From Buxus sempervirens (lineage: Eukaryota; Streptophyta; Magnoliopsida; Buxales; Buxaceae), in assembly GCA_947561395.2 (NCBI GenBank), contig OX387183.1, positions 38,918,901 to 38,982,900 of the forward strand: a stretch of DNA of 64,000 nucleotides, given 5' to 3'. Position numbers and translations under genes: made by a program. Below are positions 1 to 11,412 of the stretch, piece after piece. The notes beneath the pieces were generated by a model, which saw only the letters and a list, made by a program, of their open reading frames with translations, was not told the origin of the DNA and searched no databases. How positions within the stretch are numbered: position 1 is the stretch's first letter; each line of letters opens with the position of its first letter.

Positions 1-265
1 TACACTTGGCTACCACTTCGTGTGGATGAATGGGGGTGCCTAACACCTTCCCCCGTTCATAATCTAATCCCCTTACCCATCTCTGGATTTGATTTTCAAG
101 TAGGGTTATTTTTATCCTAGAATGTTTCTTTTGTCTCTTTTTTTGCTTATTTTTTATCCTTTGGTGTCCATTCTCACCTCAAAATTCTGAATGGTGGCGA
201 CTCTCCCAAACTTCAAGATGAGCCCCGTGTGTTGACGGTGGGTGATTTTTTTCCCGTGTCTCACA
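1..265 (+). mobile_element. Tat/Ogre-type LTR, 3' end, plus orientation
   Basis: This stretch ends in gtctcaca at 265 and is the same family as the LTR at 6974-8650, but reads on the opposite strand. Shared landmarks are the ggtgcctaacacctt block near 35, the ccccttacccatctctgg block near 70 and the gtggcgactct block near 194. The window starts inside this LTR, so its other end is not visible. No primer-binding site follows it; instead ctgccccagtaaaatcc follows, which on the minus strand reads as a G-rich purine stretch ending exactly at the LTR edge. Confidence 0.8.
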
Positions 266-759
266 CTGCCCCAGTAAAATCCTTCTTCATGATTGAAGAA
301 TTGGAAACCCTTGTTTAACGAAGAAAACATGCCATTGCTTCGAAGCCTTTTTTTTTTCTTTCAAATTCGAAGACTAAAGCTTGACTGCTTCTTCCAGATG
401 TTGGAATTCATTCCAATGAAAACCCAGAGGGAAAGACGCTGAGCATGCCCCGGTTTTGATTGTTTGAAGATGTATTTGCCCCTCAGTAGAGATGATCCTC
501 TTTTTTCCTTTTTCTTTTTTTTTTCTTTTTTTCTTTTTCTCTTTTTTTTTTCTTCTCTTTCTTTTTCTTTTTTTTTTTTTTTTTAACCTTTGCCAAAAAG
601 AAACCCTAATAGAAGAATGCAAATTCAAATGCAAATATAAGAAAATATGTTTTATACTAGTGGCCTCAGAATTCTCTAATGCTTGCAAAACCAATGTTTT
701 ATGAAAAGATATAGATTGTCATCATAGGCCAAAAATATATTTTTTTGCTTTTTTGTGTT

Positions 760-816
<57 letters not shown>

Positions 817-2709
817 GAAAATGATCCAATCACTTATTAGCATATAGCCCAAAAGAATTAAAATCAAGTTGAATAATGAGAAGATTATTTCATAAAATGA
901 AGAAAGACCAAAATAAGCTTTCAGAACCTTCAGAATCATTCCCATGACCATCGGCTTGTCAATTGATGCTCCAGATATGACGACTCTTTCAATCTGTCTA
1001 TTTTACCCCAGTCTAGAAAGACATTTTCCTTCATCCAATTGAAGAGCAATTGTTTCTCCATTGTATCCATGATATGAGAATTTATGACTTCAACTTCAGC
1101 AATAATTTCCTAATGGCAATTTTTATGGCCATCAACTTATTCACAAATGATTCATATCATAGCTCTGATTATGTTGCTTCAGTCTTGAAAAGAGAATTTC
1201 CTTAATCACTTGAAGAGTGGATGTATTTCAAAATAACCACCAACATGAGGACTTCACTTGGATCTATGCCAATTCTAGGCTTTCCTCTCTGACGATTTCC
1301 TTCTTGTAGATAGCTGATTATTTGCCATGTAGCGCCCTTCCAGGTTTTCACTACATTTCCTTCATTTTTCCTTATTCTTTTTTTTTCTTCTTTTTTTTTA
1401 TCCTTCATCACCAGCAACTATGTAGTCAAAGCTGTCTTAATTCAAAATTTCTTAATCAAAGAGGACTTATGAATGGGACGAAACGAAGGCTTGGTGTTAA
1501 TTTAGAAAGAAAAGGAATAAAAGGCTCAAATACCATTTGATCAAATGGGTTAACTGAAATTGTAATTTTTAAGGCATTTCTTCCCTTGGAATGAATACAA
1601 AATTGCCCCCAGTAATGAAGTTCTTCCCTTAATTTGATTTCTTCATTTGAAACTTATTCTCTAGTATTGAACTTCTTTTTTTTCCATTCTTTTCTTCACA
1701 ATTTTGAAGACATTCTCCAAATAGCATTTGATTATCTTTTTTTTTCTTCCCTTTTTTTTTTCTTTCTTTTTCTTCTTTTTTTTTTCATTTCTTTGCCCCA
1801 TTTTCTGAAAACATATTCAAAATCCCTTTTGAACTTCAATAATTGTCCCTTCATTCCCTTTTTTATGCCTTAATAAATTTGCCCCAGTGTGGGTTTACAA
1901 TTCTCAGTTTAGGTTACTTGGAAAAATGTATCAAGCTCAAAGGGTCTAACTAGAGATTTCAAAATTTTTGGGGATATAAGAAAGAAAGGCCTCTTATCAT
2001 TTTAAGAAAAATTTGAATTTTAGAGTTGGTAGAGTTGCACTACATGACTGGCTCAGGATTTTTTCTTCTCTTTTTTTTTTCTTCTTAATCACCTTCTGTC
2101 AACATGAAAGCCTCTTTAAATAGGATATCTATTATGAACAAGTTCTTCACCTTTTGATCAATCTTATGAATTTGGATTCTTTCTAACAAATAATACCCAA
2201 TTCTATTTCCAACGAAAATGTCAAATCTTCTATATTTTCAAGTGCAAAGCCCCAAAATTTCTTCAAATAATATTATCAACTTCCCTTTGAACGAATCAGC
2301 AAGTGGTGCGATCCTTTTTGTATTCTAATGAAGAAACTTCAAATCTTCTTCTATCTTTTCTGTTGAAGACTGTGGGTCATCTTTGGTTCCAAAGGCCATA
2401 AAATTTGTCACTTCGTAATTTTGCAGAATATTCTTCTCATGACACTTAAAAAGATTTGAATTTTCGTATAAAATGTCTTTTTCTTCGATTTTGGTCTCTA
2501 AATTGAGCCCAATGTCGAAGTCATATTCAACTCAATGAAATTCAATAAGAGATATGATTCATAAGTAAAAGGACCTTGCTGAAAACTTTTTTCTTTCTTT
2601 TTTCTAGAAAAATGTTAAAGGGAAAAATCTTTTTTTTTTGAAGAGCCTTTATTAAAATCACTTCCTGAGAACAAGGCTCCTTAGGATCCTCAGGAAATGT
2701 GCATTCTTC
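266..2709. other. Non-coding 3' part of the gag-only element
   Basis: No coding region is supported here. The stretch is rich in T runs on the plus strand (for example near 500-590, 1380-1400, 1740-1790), and open frames across them are only strings of Phe/Leu or Lys/Arg. Short gccccagt motifs recur near 267, 1606 and 1882. It lies where pol would be expected in a full element, but no pol motif is visible in any frame. Confidence 0.6.
762..800. repeat. (TA)n microsatellite
   Basis: An uninterrupted run of TA dinucleotides about 39 bases long, followed directly by a T run of about 16. Confidence 0.95.
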
Positions 2710-4403
2710 TTATGCAGGTTTCTTTTCAGAGAACGTGGGAGTTCGAAAACTGCCCCTATTCTCAAAGGCAAAAGTTGACTTTTCTCCCTTTTTCAGATAA
2801 TTTCTTTCTCCTGCTGAGTAAGGCAAGCCTTCCTGCTCATAACCAGGAGCATTTCTTTCAAGATAAACCCTGACTGTTGGACCAATAGGAGCGATAAGCT
2901 GAGAATGGTCAAATCTTCTTTCTCCAGAGAAAATTGCCCCTATTGCATTTGAGCTGCCTGCCCCATTGTTATCGGTAAATGGGATGGGAGTGACTGAATT
3001 GAATGATAAGGAGTTATTATCCAACAAATCCTGGATTGCATGCTTTAGGGCCAAGCAACGATCTGTGGTATGCCCTAGAGTGCTCATATGATAATCACAA
3101 ATTGCAGATGAATCATAATTCTTCCCCTTGCTTGCATGAGGATTTGGCAACCTCAAAGTCACATAACCCTTTTGAAGTAAAGTAGGCAAAAGCTCAGATG
3201 GTCTCATAGGTAGTTTAGAAAATTCCCTTCTCTTCCTTACTTCTGTTTCCTCCTTCATAGACTGTGCAGAAGGGACATTAATTTGGATAGGCAGCAAAGG
3301 AACTTGATGGGTTGGCTTGACAGGAGGTGGATGGACATTGATTCGAAAGGGTTCCCTGGGAAGTTGTACCATATTCACTTCTGCTTCTCTCCTTTCTTCA
3401 TTCTTTATTCTTTCATTACCATTCTCCTTTTTCTGTGTAGAGAAAGTGGTGGAAGCTTCCTGGTTCAACACTGCAGAGTAATCAGCTATTTTTCCAGACT
3501 TGATCCCATCTTCAATTCTGTCTGCCACTTGCACTAGGGCAGCAAAGTTGGTGGTAGTTTGACCCACCAAGTGACTGTAAAACGGTTGCCCCAGTGTGCT
3601 GATGAAAGTGGAGATCATTTCTGGCTCTAGCATAGGTGGCCTAACTTGAGAGGCTGTCTCCCTCCATCTCTTGGCATACTGCCTTACAGTCTCATCCCTT
3701 CCTTTGCTCATTCTCATTACGTCGTACCTGTCTGGCACGATTTCTGAATTGAACCGGTACTGAGCTAGGAAGGCATCTGCTAGGTCCTTCCATCTTCTAA
3801 TCTTCCCATGGTCTAGAGTAGCGAACCACCTCAATGCGGTTCCAGTCAGGCTCCTTTGGAAGAGTTGGATCAGAACACCTTCATCCTGCCCAAACTGGCA
3901 TAGGGCACCACAATATAACTTCAGGTGGCTCATGGGGCAGCCTGTGCCGTCATACTTGTCTAGATCCGGGCACTTGAACTTAGCCGGCAGGTTAACATTT
4001 GGGGTACAGGCATAAGTCTTCAAAGTTGGTGCCCCCGAAGTTGCTCACCCCTTTTACTTCTCTAAGTTCATCTTGGATCATTTCCAATTTGTTCAGGAAC
4101 TTTCTTTCAACCTCTTCCCTTATCCTTTCCTTTTCCTTAGCCTTGTTTGACTCAGCTGTCTCATCCCTGGTCAGTATAGGTTCAGGGGTGGGTTCATAGA
4201 CGGGTTCAGGAGTTGGTTGTACTGGAGGTGGAATATTTATTTGGGGTGGATGCTTGGTTCTGGGCCTGCATTTGTTGGGCCTGCACTTGTTGGGCTTGTA
4301 CGGCCAATATGTTCTCTAACATTCGGGCTAGTCCTGCTACTTGTTCTTGGAGTAGAACAACATCTGGATGAGGAGCATCAGCTTCATCTTCAATGGGATT
4401 CAT
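2710..4403 (-). pseudogene. Retrotransposon gag (Tat lineage), frameshifted
   Basis: The main open stretch (4023-2710, 437 codons) carries a retrotransposon gag core: a KYDGTGCPMSHLKLYC segment at its start, then LTGTALRWF and a helical region that includes YAKRWRETA and VADRIEDGIKSG. Near its end is a zinc-knuckle-like CDYHMSTLGHTTDRC, as is usual in Tat gag. The N-terminal part lies in another frame at 4403-4206 (start MNPIEDEADAPHPD, then a Gln-rich tract). The connecting charged segment at about 4200-4010 is readable only in a third register. I infer two small indels, one near 4245 and one near 4003, where an extra A in a ccccaaat context fits. No protease or polymerase follows. The product would have formed virus-like particles in the cytoplasm; this copy cannot make a continuous Gag. 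Confidence 0.85.
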
Positions 4404-4639
4404 GGCGCGAGCTCTTGATCTGGTTACAGGAGCTATGATTGCAAGTGTATTAGTACCTGGCCAGAAAATAAAGGAAAAATATCAGTGCCCAATTAATCTC
4501 ATTCACATGCCTAGGAATGCCTATGTGCAAGCTGGGTGAACACGAGTTTGGATTTTTTCTTTATTTGCTTCTTTTTTTTATTTTATTTTTTTGAATTGAA
4601 TTGTTGGAATATTCTAGGGCTTCCAACAGGTCCCACAAA

Positions 4640-5460
4640 AAGAGAGAAAGATCTGAAATTCAAAGGCTTTCAGAGGCCCGGGGGGTTTTTTTTTTGAAAA
4701 AGGTCTGAAATTCAAAGGCTTTCAGAGGCCCAGGGATATTTAGAGGAAAAGTCTGAAATTCAAAGGCTTTCAGAGGCCCGAGGGTTTTTGATAAAAGTCT
4801 GAAATTCAAAGGCTTTCAGAGGCCCAAAGAGTTTTTGAGAAAAGAATCTGAAATTCAAAGGATTTCAGAGGCCCAAAGATCTGAAATTCAAAGGCTTTCA
4901 GAGGCCCAAAAGAAAAAGATCTGAAATTCAAAGGCTTTCAGAGGCCCCAAAAGATCTGAAATTCAAAGGCTTTCAGAGGCCCAAGAGAAAAAGGTCTGAA
5001 ATTCAAAGGCTTTCAGAGGCCCAAAAGATCTGAAATTCAAAGGCTTTCAGAGGCCCGAAAGAAAAATGTCTGAAATTCAAAGGCTTTCAGAGGCCCAGAA
5101 GATCTGAAATTCAAAGGCTTTCAGAGGCCCAAAAGAAAAAGGTCTGAAATTCAAAGGCTTTTAGAGGCTCAAGGATTTTTTGATAAAAAGTCTGAAATTC
5201 AAAGGCTTTCAGAGGCCCAAGGAGTTTTTAAGAAAAAGTCTGAAATTCAAAGGCTTTCAGAAGCCCAATGAGTTTTTGAGAAAAAGTCTGAAATTCAAAG
5301 GCTTTCAGAGGCCCAAGGAGTTTTTGGAGAAAAAGTCTGAAATTCAAAGGCTTTCAGAGGCCCAAGGATTTTTGAAAAATCTGAAATTCAAAGGCTTTCA
5401 GAGGCCCAGGAGTTTTGAAAAAGTCTGAAATTCAAAGGCTTTCAGAAGCCCAAGGAACCT
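4640..5460. repeat. 19-copy tandem array in the element's leader
   Basis: A 28-base core (ctgaaattcaaaggctttc, then agaggccc) occurs 19 times. Spacers between cores are 4-22 bases of A/T-rich sequence such as gagtttttgagaaaaa. Core identity is high: one copy has gatttcag in place of gctttcag, and a few end agaagccc or agaggctc. Period varies between about 32 and 50 bases because of the spacers. It lies between the primer-binding site and gag. Confidence 0.95.
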
Positions 5461-6952
5461 TTCTCTCACATTTTTTTTTATTCAATTATTTTTTTTTTAT
5501 TATCATTTTTTTTTGAAGCATTTTATTCAAACTTGTTTCCCTTTATTATTATTTAAGGGTTAAAGGAAGATTTTAGTGGGAAAAACTGATTAAAGTTGAA
5601 TCCTCCAAGAAAACCGTATATTCACCACGGTCCGGCCTTGCCCGTGTTCATATTACGAGCAAGCCGTGACCGTATGACCAACACGGGCGCGCTCAGCCTG
5701 TATAACCAATACGGGCGAGCCCAGCCCGTGTACTAAATGCGGTTTTACGGAGCTCTTTTATGTTTTTTCAGTTTTTACATGGTTTCATCACTTTGATTGT
5801 TCATCCAAACATACGGTTCACCCATTGCAGAGCTTTTAAACTGTCCCAAAGTGGACCTTGACCTTTTTGCTAAAACACATGTTTAGGAAGGCACATGTAC
5901 CCTTCAAATTGACACCATACTCAAGAATTTGATACCCTTTTGTTGCCTCTTGTATGAACATAGGGTAGGATTGATTCTAAACAGAGTTAGAAACTCTTCC
6001 TATGGGCTGCACCAATTTTAAAAACATGCATATTTTGGGACCAATTTTATCCCGAACCAATGGGCACCATGACACCCCTATGACATGATAATAATGCAAA
6101 GCAATAGGATTACCTTGTTACCTTGTTTACCTTCAATATGGCACCCGCATTATGCCCTGGTTTGTAAGCCATGCACACGGCCTTCCCACAATCATACAAA
6201 CCCATATCCCCACGTAATTGTGTACTTTAGCCAAAAACGTGTAACTCCACCTTCAAGCGTAGGGGTTTTGGGTTTTGGTTTAATGGCAACTTAGCACTCA
6301 AGCCTAGTGATGACCAGAATCCCAGATCCACGTTATCATCACATCATTAGCTCAAAGTTCTAAGGTGAATGTTTTCACTTTCGCTTTCCGAAGTATCGAC
6401 CTCGTTGCGCCAAGCTACACACATTCGGGTTCAACTTCCTATAGGTTAAGGGTAGGCTGTGTAAAAAAATAAATGTGCACAGTGCATTGTAAAAATTAGG
6501 TGCATTCACAACGTCCCAAACCCTTGCCACTCTTTTCGCAGCCATGCATAAACAAACCAAGGCATAATAGGAAAGCATATTTAAAATAAACAAGTAAATA
6601 CAGCAATCCTATATAGCGCCTAAAACATGCTCATAAAAAAAATCATCTAATCATGCAAACATATGATCATGTTATACACCCAAAATCATCATAGAGATCA
6701 TGCTGAAAATTAAAACATGCTATCACAAAAATATAGCAAGAAATAAACATGGTTCAGCAAAACGAACCTCCCCTACGCATGTTTGTAGAAACACTCCTAT
6801 AAATCAAAATTAAGCATGTTTCTACCCCCATGAATTCTTAAGCAATAATTCAGATTTAAAACATACTCAACATGCTTAAGAACACAAAATAGCAAGCAAA
6901 TCCAAAAATATCAAAAACATGAACTAAAACACCAAAAGGCTCAAATCCACAA
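5461..6952. other. Leader of the gag-only element, no gene
   Basis: No convincing coding frame was found. A GC-richer block at about 5600-5755 contains repeated cgggc, cccgtgt and gccgtgaccgtat motifs in both orientations and is likely to fold. Related motifs occur in the LTR at about 8440-8560. The rest is AT-rich. Confidence 0.6.
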
Positions 6953-6971
6953 GTCCCCAGCAGAGTCGCCA
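6953..6971 (-). promoter_or_regulatory. Primer-binding site of the gag-only element
   Basis: On the minus strand this reads tggcgactctgctggggac, beginning with the TGG that pairs with a tRNA CCA end. It starts two bases inside the LTR edge. This sequence is typical of Tat/Ogre elements, which are generally reported to use an arginine tRNA; the tRNA identity is from family knowledge and was not checked here. Confidence 0.85.
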
Positions 6972-6973
6972 GT

Positions 6974-8650
6974 TGTGAGACATGGGAAAAAATTAAAAAA
7001 TCCAATGACTTCCTCTATCATCACACGGGATTAATTTAAACAAAGAGTCGCCACCATTCAATCTAGGTGTGAATGGACACCAAAATATCAAATAAGCACA
7101 AAAGGCAATTTTAGGGTAAAAATAACCCTCCTAAAAAAAACAACCAGAGATGGGTAAGGGGATTAAGTTATGAATAGGGGAAGGTGTTAGGCACCCCTAT
7201 TCATCCACACAAGGTGGCTGCCAGGTATTTGTTCATGTTAAAATAAAGGAAAAAGACTTGCTATAAAAATCAGGAAAATCACAAAAAGACAGAAATATAT
7301 GGTTTTTTCATATGAATAGCCTGATTGATCCAGAACTTTCAAATATGATCATACCATTCCTAAGGTTTCATGATCAAAATAAAATTGAGATAAAATCAAA
7401 TAAAATCAATTTAAAGTGAAAAATCCAAAAATCTGGCTTCAAGTCAAATTCTAGAAATCTAGAAAAATATGATTTTTATAAAATATTTCAAAACTGAACT
7501 TGAACATTCCAGGATATAGATATAGCCCAAATGTCACATTAAATCTGAAAATTAAAACCAAAAATACCCACATTGATGGAGAACATCAAAAAGAGAGAAT
7601 TTAGACCGTAGGGTCTTCTCTCAATAATGAAAAACAATTTAAAAACCACATCATGAAACCCTAGAATTTACTTTCAGGCTTCTAGATCCAGATCTATCAT
7701 ATTGATCATGATAAATCCAAGATCTTAGCCTAAAACCACAAAAATCACGAAAACAGTGCTGTAGGTGCAAAAGTGGTGAAAATCCAAATTTTAGCAAAAA
7801 AGGAGGGGATCTCATGCTATAAACATCATGGATTCATGTTATTCATTCAGATATATCATAAAAACAATTAAAACATGATCAAGATATTTAAAGCAGTCAC
7901 ATCTCACAGATTTGAGCACATGGGGGTCTACCCTAGGGATCCACCTGTTCTCTTTTCCCCTAGCTCTCTCTTCACGTTTTACGGCTAGAGAGACTCTTGA
8001 GGTACTTGGAGGCAAGCTTAGGAATACTAGATACAAAAGATGGCCTTATTCTACAGCAATAGAGATGATCCTATTACATCTAGAATTGAAGACAGAAAAT
8101 AAAAGGGAAAAGGGACTTACCTGGACTGAGCAAGCAAGGCAGCAGGGGTTCCTCTTCTTCTCTTTGAGCTTCTTGGAGTTCCTTGGACTTCAAAATTTCG
8201 TGGCCTTTTGCTTGATGAAAGGCCCTCTATTTATAGGCAAACATAGGGGTATGGTTGGTCCAAGGTTTGGCAAGATAGAGTTTCAGTTTGAGTTAAACAC
8301 AAGATCATGCCAATTCTTTATCCACAATGATAAATGAGATAATTCGAACAGATAAATAAGAGAATTCGCTTATCCAAGAGAGATATTTGGGTGCAGATAA
8401 GGCTCAAAAATCAAAAAGGTAAAATTCGCACAAAGACCCCCGTGCCCATATATATATTACGGTCGCACCCTGCCCGTATTATTAATACGGGCACGCCGTG
8501 ACCGTATATCAACTGCAGGTATGACTAGACCATAAACAAAATACGGTTATGACCAGTTTGGCCAGATTTTATACTTTTTTGACCTGTTTCAAATCCCAAT
8601 TAATATTTTCAATTATTTTCTCATTTTTAGTGCAATTTGGGGTGTCTACA
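6974..8650 (-). mobile_element. 5' LTR of the gag-only Tat element (1677 bp)
   Basis: On the minus strand the LTR begins tgtagacaccccaaattg at 8650 and ends gtctcaca at 6974, giving TG...CA termini. A TATAAATA box lies at 8235-8228. The conserved 3' block ggtgcctaacaccttcccc is at about 7190-7170. Frames seen inside it (for example 7912-8337 on the plus strand) have no protein family resemblance. Confidence 0.85.
8228..8235 (-). promoter_or_regulatory. TATA box of the Tat LTR promoter
   Basis: The minus strand reads gcctataaatagagggcc, a strong plant TATA box in the expected part of the LTR. Transcription would start about 30 bases further, near 8200. Confidence 0.7.
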
Positions 8651-10877
8651 AGAAGATTTAGGTTTCTATTAATTCAAACGTGTGGAGAAAGGAGGGGAGA
8701 AAATTGGTGCACACGACTAGAAAATAGAGAGAGAATAAAAGACTTTAGAGAAAAGGAGAAGTTGCAGAAAATTTTGACTAGCAACCATCAAATGGCAATC
8801 TAGAAATGATCAACCGTTGGATCAATCTCAAATTTTGAGGTTTTGTTCTTAACTGGTGGATCTTCAATATGAATGGTGGAGATTGCGTTTAGAGATACTT
8901 AGAGTTGTGCAAAAATTTCAGAAAATTGGCTTTACCTTAAGGTTTATTGGAGAAGAAGGATTTTATGTTCTTAAGGCAAGTAGTAACCCTTCTAAATCTA
9001 AAAGTTACTTGTTTTTTTTATTAGTCGTCAAATCATGTTTCATTGGATTGATTGGATGAATTTTGATGTGTTTAATATAGATTAATTCATGGGTATGATT
9101 GATTACATGCAAAGTTTGAAAAACTGTCAAGCATGTTTTAATGATTGGTTTTCATTTGGTTTCATATAAGATTTATTTCAAAGCCATATTTTGATGTGTT
9201 TGGTATGATCTAGGATGTTTAAAGGATAATATTACATGATTTCTAAGTGATTTGAGAAGTGGTTTGGTGTCATTTGGATTTGAAACAAAATTCCACGAAA
9301 TAGAGGAAAAACTCAGATTTTACGAAATTATACGGACACCCAGCATTCGGCTTGAGCGCCAGGCCAGGCACTATATTAATATAACGGACACCCATCACCG
9401 CTCAAGCTTGGACACAAGCGTCCTGCCAGTGTTATTTTTTTTAGAAATTGAGAACCCGAAACCCAAAAATTATGATAAAACCGAGCGCCAGGGATATGGC
9501 TCGAGCACCACTCCAAGCAACCAAGAACTGAATTAATTTTCTTATAGCACTTGACATAGTGCCCGTCAAGGCTTAAGCGACCATAACAGCTTTTTGTGTA
9601 ATTTTGGATTTTTACCTAATTTTTTATTTTAAAATGATTTTTATGGAATTCCAACTCATATACCAACAAGATTAAGGTATTTTAAGAGTTTTTGCACTTG
9701 CCTAAGATTTATTTGGATTTTTATAAAGGTTTTGGGTACATTTTGCTAAAATGACTTTTATTTGAGTTTATCATTCCAAATCGTTTTCTTTTCAACTTTG
9801 CTTGTTTTATTTGGTTCCTACATTTGTATTTGAACTAATTAAAGATGTTTTCAGAGTTGTTATGAAAAAATTGTTATTATTTCCTCCATGTACCTCGAAA
9901 TGGTAAATTCTTCACTCATTTAGCTTGGGTTTGAGACTTGGATTTTCCTCCATGTATCTTGGAATTGACTTGTGGATTATTAAGGATGTTTTGGTATCTA
10001 GATTAATATGCTTCAGTATTTGATTGCCTTGTGTCTAGCGGACATAGCTTGTTATGGATCTATAGTTTAGCTAGATAGTGAAGTAAGTCGTTCTCTATTT
10101 AGTTAACCCCGTGGTCCACTCATGCATTTAGCCCGTGTATCTCGGCAATCATCTTCCTTTATCCATGTATCTCGGTGGGAAGCTGGAACTCTCAGCAATC
10201 ATCTTCCTTGATTCGTGTATCTCAATGGGAAGTTGTGGTTGTACATGCCAACCTTAATCCCTTTATCTGGGTGGATACTCCCCTATGTTGTAGTTTGTGT
10301 ATCTCGACCAACATATGTTGAGAGGTGGCATTTGGAATCGGGTTTTTAGCTTCTCAAAGATGTTTTATTTCACGAACCCTGTGATCTCACAAATTGTGTA
10401 GTGTACTGATTTTATTATATAAATACTGATTATTGGTTTTACCTTGAAATTATGTGATTTTGGATTCATGACATATTATCATTGGAACCTCCTGAAAAAT
10501 GATTTCAAACTATATAGATTGTTTTCTTTCATGCATATTACTGCTTGCTGAGATTTTATATCTCACCTTTGATTTCAATATTTGTTTTCAGATACCCTTG
10601 AAGAAGACGTGCAAGTTGGGGTAGAAAATAGAGCAGAGGACCTTAGATGAGCACTTTATAACTTATTAGTTTGCCTTATATATTTATATGAGATTTGTTT
10701 AGGAGTTATTTCTTTTATGGTAGGTTTGAGAAGTGTTTGAATAGTTAGTTTACCCTTTTGAGTTCAGATTTCATGTATTGAGTTAAGAAGTTTATTTTGA
10801 GGTTTATTAGCATTTTTATTTTGAATTAATGAAGAAGTTGGTTAAATTTTGACGTACTCTGATTTATCTTGATCCAT
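8651..10877 (+). mobile_element. Tekay/Del-like chromovirus LTR, 5'-truncated
   Basis: The sequence has hallmarks of long Tekay/Del LTRs: a caaccgttggatcaatctc block near 8810, a ttactgcttgctgagatttt block near 10540 followed by atatctcacc and a ttttcag-type site, and short internal repeats of the gtgtatctcgg motif at about 10130-10310. It is cut at 8650, exactly where the Tat LTR begins, so the Tat element probably inserted into it. Its 3' end is displaced by about 90 extra bases at 10880-10966 compared with the second copy. No internal domain follows. Confidence 0.6.
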
Positions 10878-11412
10878 TTATGCTTTTGTTTTTAATTGCT
10901 TTATTATCATTCAAGTAATGCCCTAATCCGTTGGAAAAAAAAACCACCGAATCCAAGGCGTTCTAGATGTTACCTTTTGGTGTTGATAATCTCTCCTCAT
11001 CTAAACTTTATCTTATGTTTTATTGTATCTATTGAGAATTGGCAGTGGGAAGTTTGCTAATATATAAAGGAATTGAAGAAACCTAAAACTCGAAATGAAG
11101 AAATGAAGGATTTCAAAACGCTTTTGGCAGGATGGTACTTCTTCGGTGTAGAGGATTTGAAGAAAACGACGAGTTAAAGAGACCCACATCTTCGATTGAG
11201 TTGAATACAAGGGGTTGCGATTTTTTTTTGTTAAATGCAACTCAAGACTTGTTTGAAGACGACAAGTTGGGGATTTTTTTTATTTTAATACTAATGTTTT
11301 ATTTGAAAACGTCACAGAGCTTTGAAATTGTCGATGGCGTTGGGACCCATAAGGACAATTGGCGTCCTCTCCTCAATGCAGTAAAAACATAGTAGCAAAT
11401 TTCGGAGGAGAA
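9784..11412 (+). repeat. 1.6-kb direct repeat, copy 1
   Basis: This matches 12661-14272 in the same orientation, at roughly 90% by eye. It begins ttttcttttcaac, runs through the 3' part of the Tekay-like LTR and continues about 440 bases past the LTR end, up to cagtaaaaacatagtag. Copy 1 alone has about 90 extra bases at 10880-10966. The part beyond the LTR keeps a parallel open frame in both copies (11132-11392 here), with no recognisable family. Confidence 0.85.

Larger units (their letters stand above)
266..8650 (-). mobile_element. Gag-only Tat-lineage LTR retrotransposon (non-autonomous)
   Basis: Reading on the minus strand, the order is LTR (8650-6974), primer-binding site (6971-6953), long leader with a tandem array (5460-4640), gag (4403-2710) and about 2.4 kb of AT-rich sequence with no protease, reverse transcriptase or integrase. 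It then meets an LTR edge at 265. The LTR sequence and primer site are typical of the Tat/Ogre branch of Ty3/gypsy. A gag-only body between LTRs matches the non-autonomous TR-GAG type, which needs enzymes from other elements. The gag frame is broken, so this copy is probably dead even for that role. The LTR at the far end is inverted relative to the near one, so the element is either rearranged or abuts a second element. Confidence 0.7.

Noticed and set aside
374..1873. Frames rich in Lys/Arg or Phe/Leu on both strands
   Set aside because: They come from long T runs and the (TA)n tract and have no protein family resemblance.
5180..5428. A plus-strand frame with repeated KSLKFKGFQRP
   Set aside because: It is a translation of the 28-bp tandem array, not a gene.
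7912..8337. A 141-codon frame
   Set aside because: It lies entirely within the Tat LTR on the strand opposite to its transcript and has no family match.
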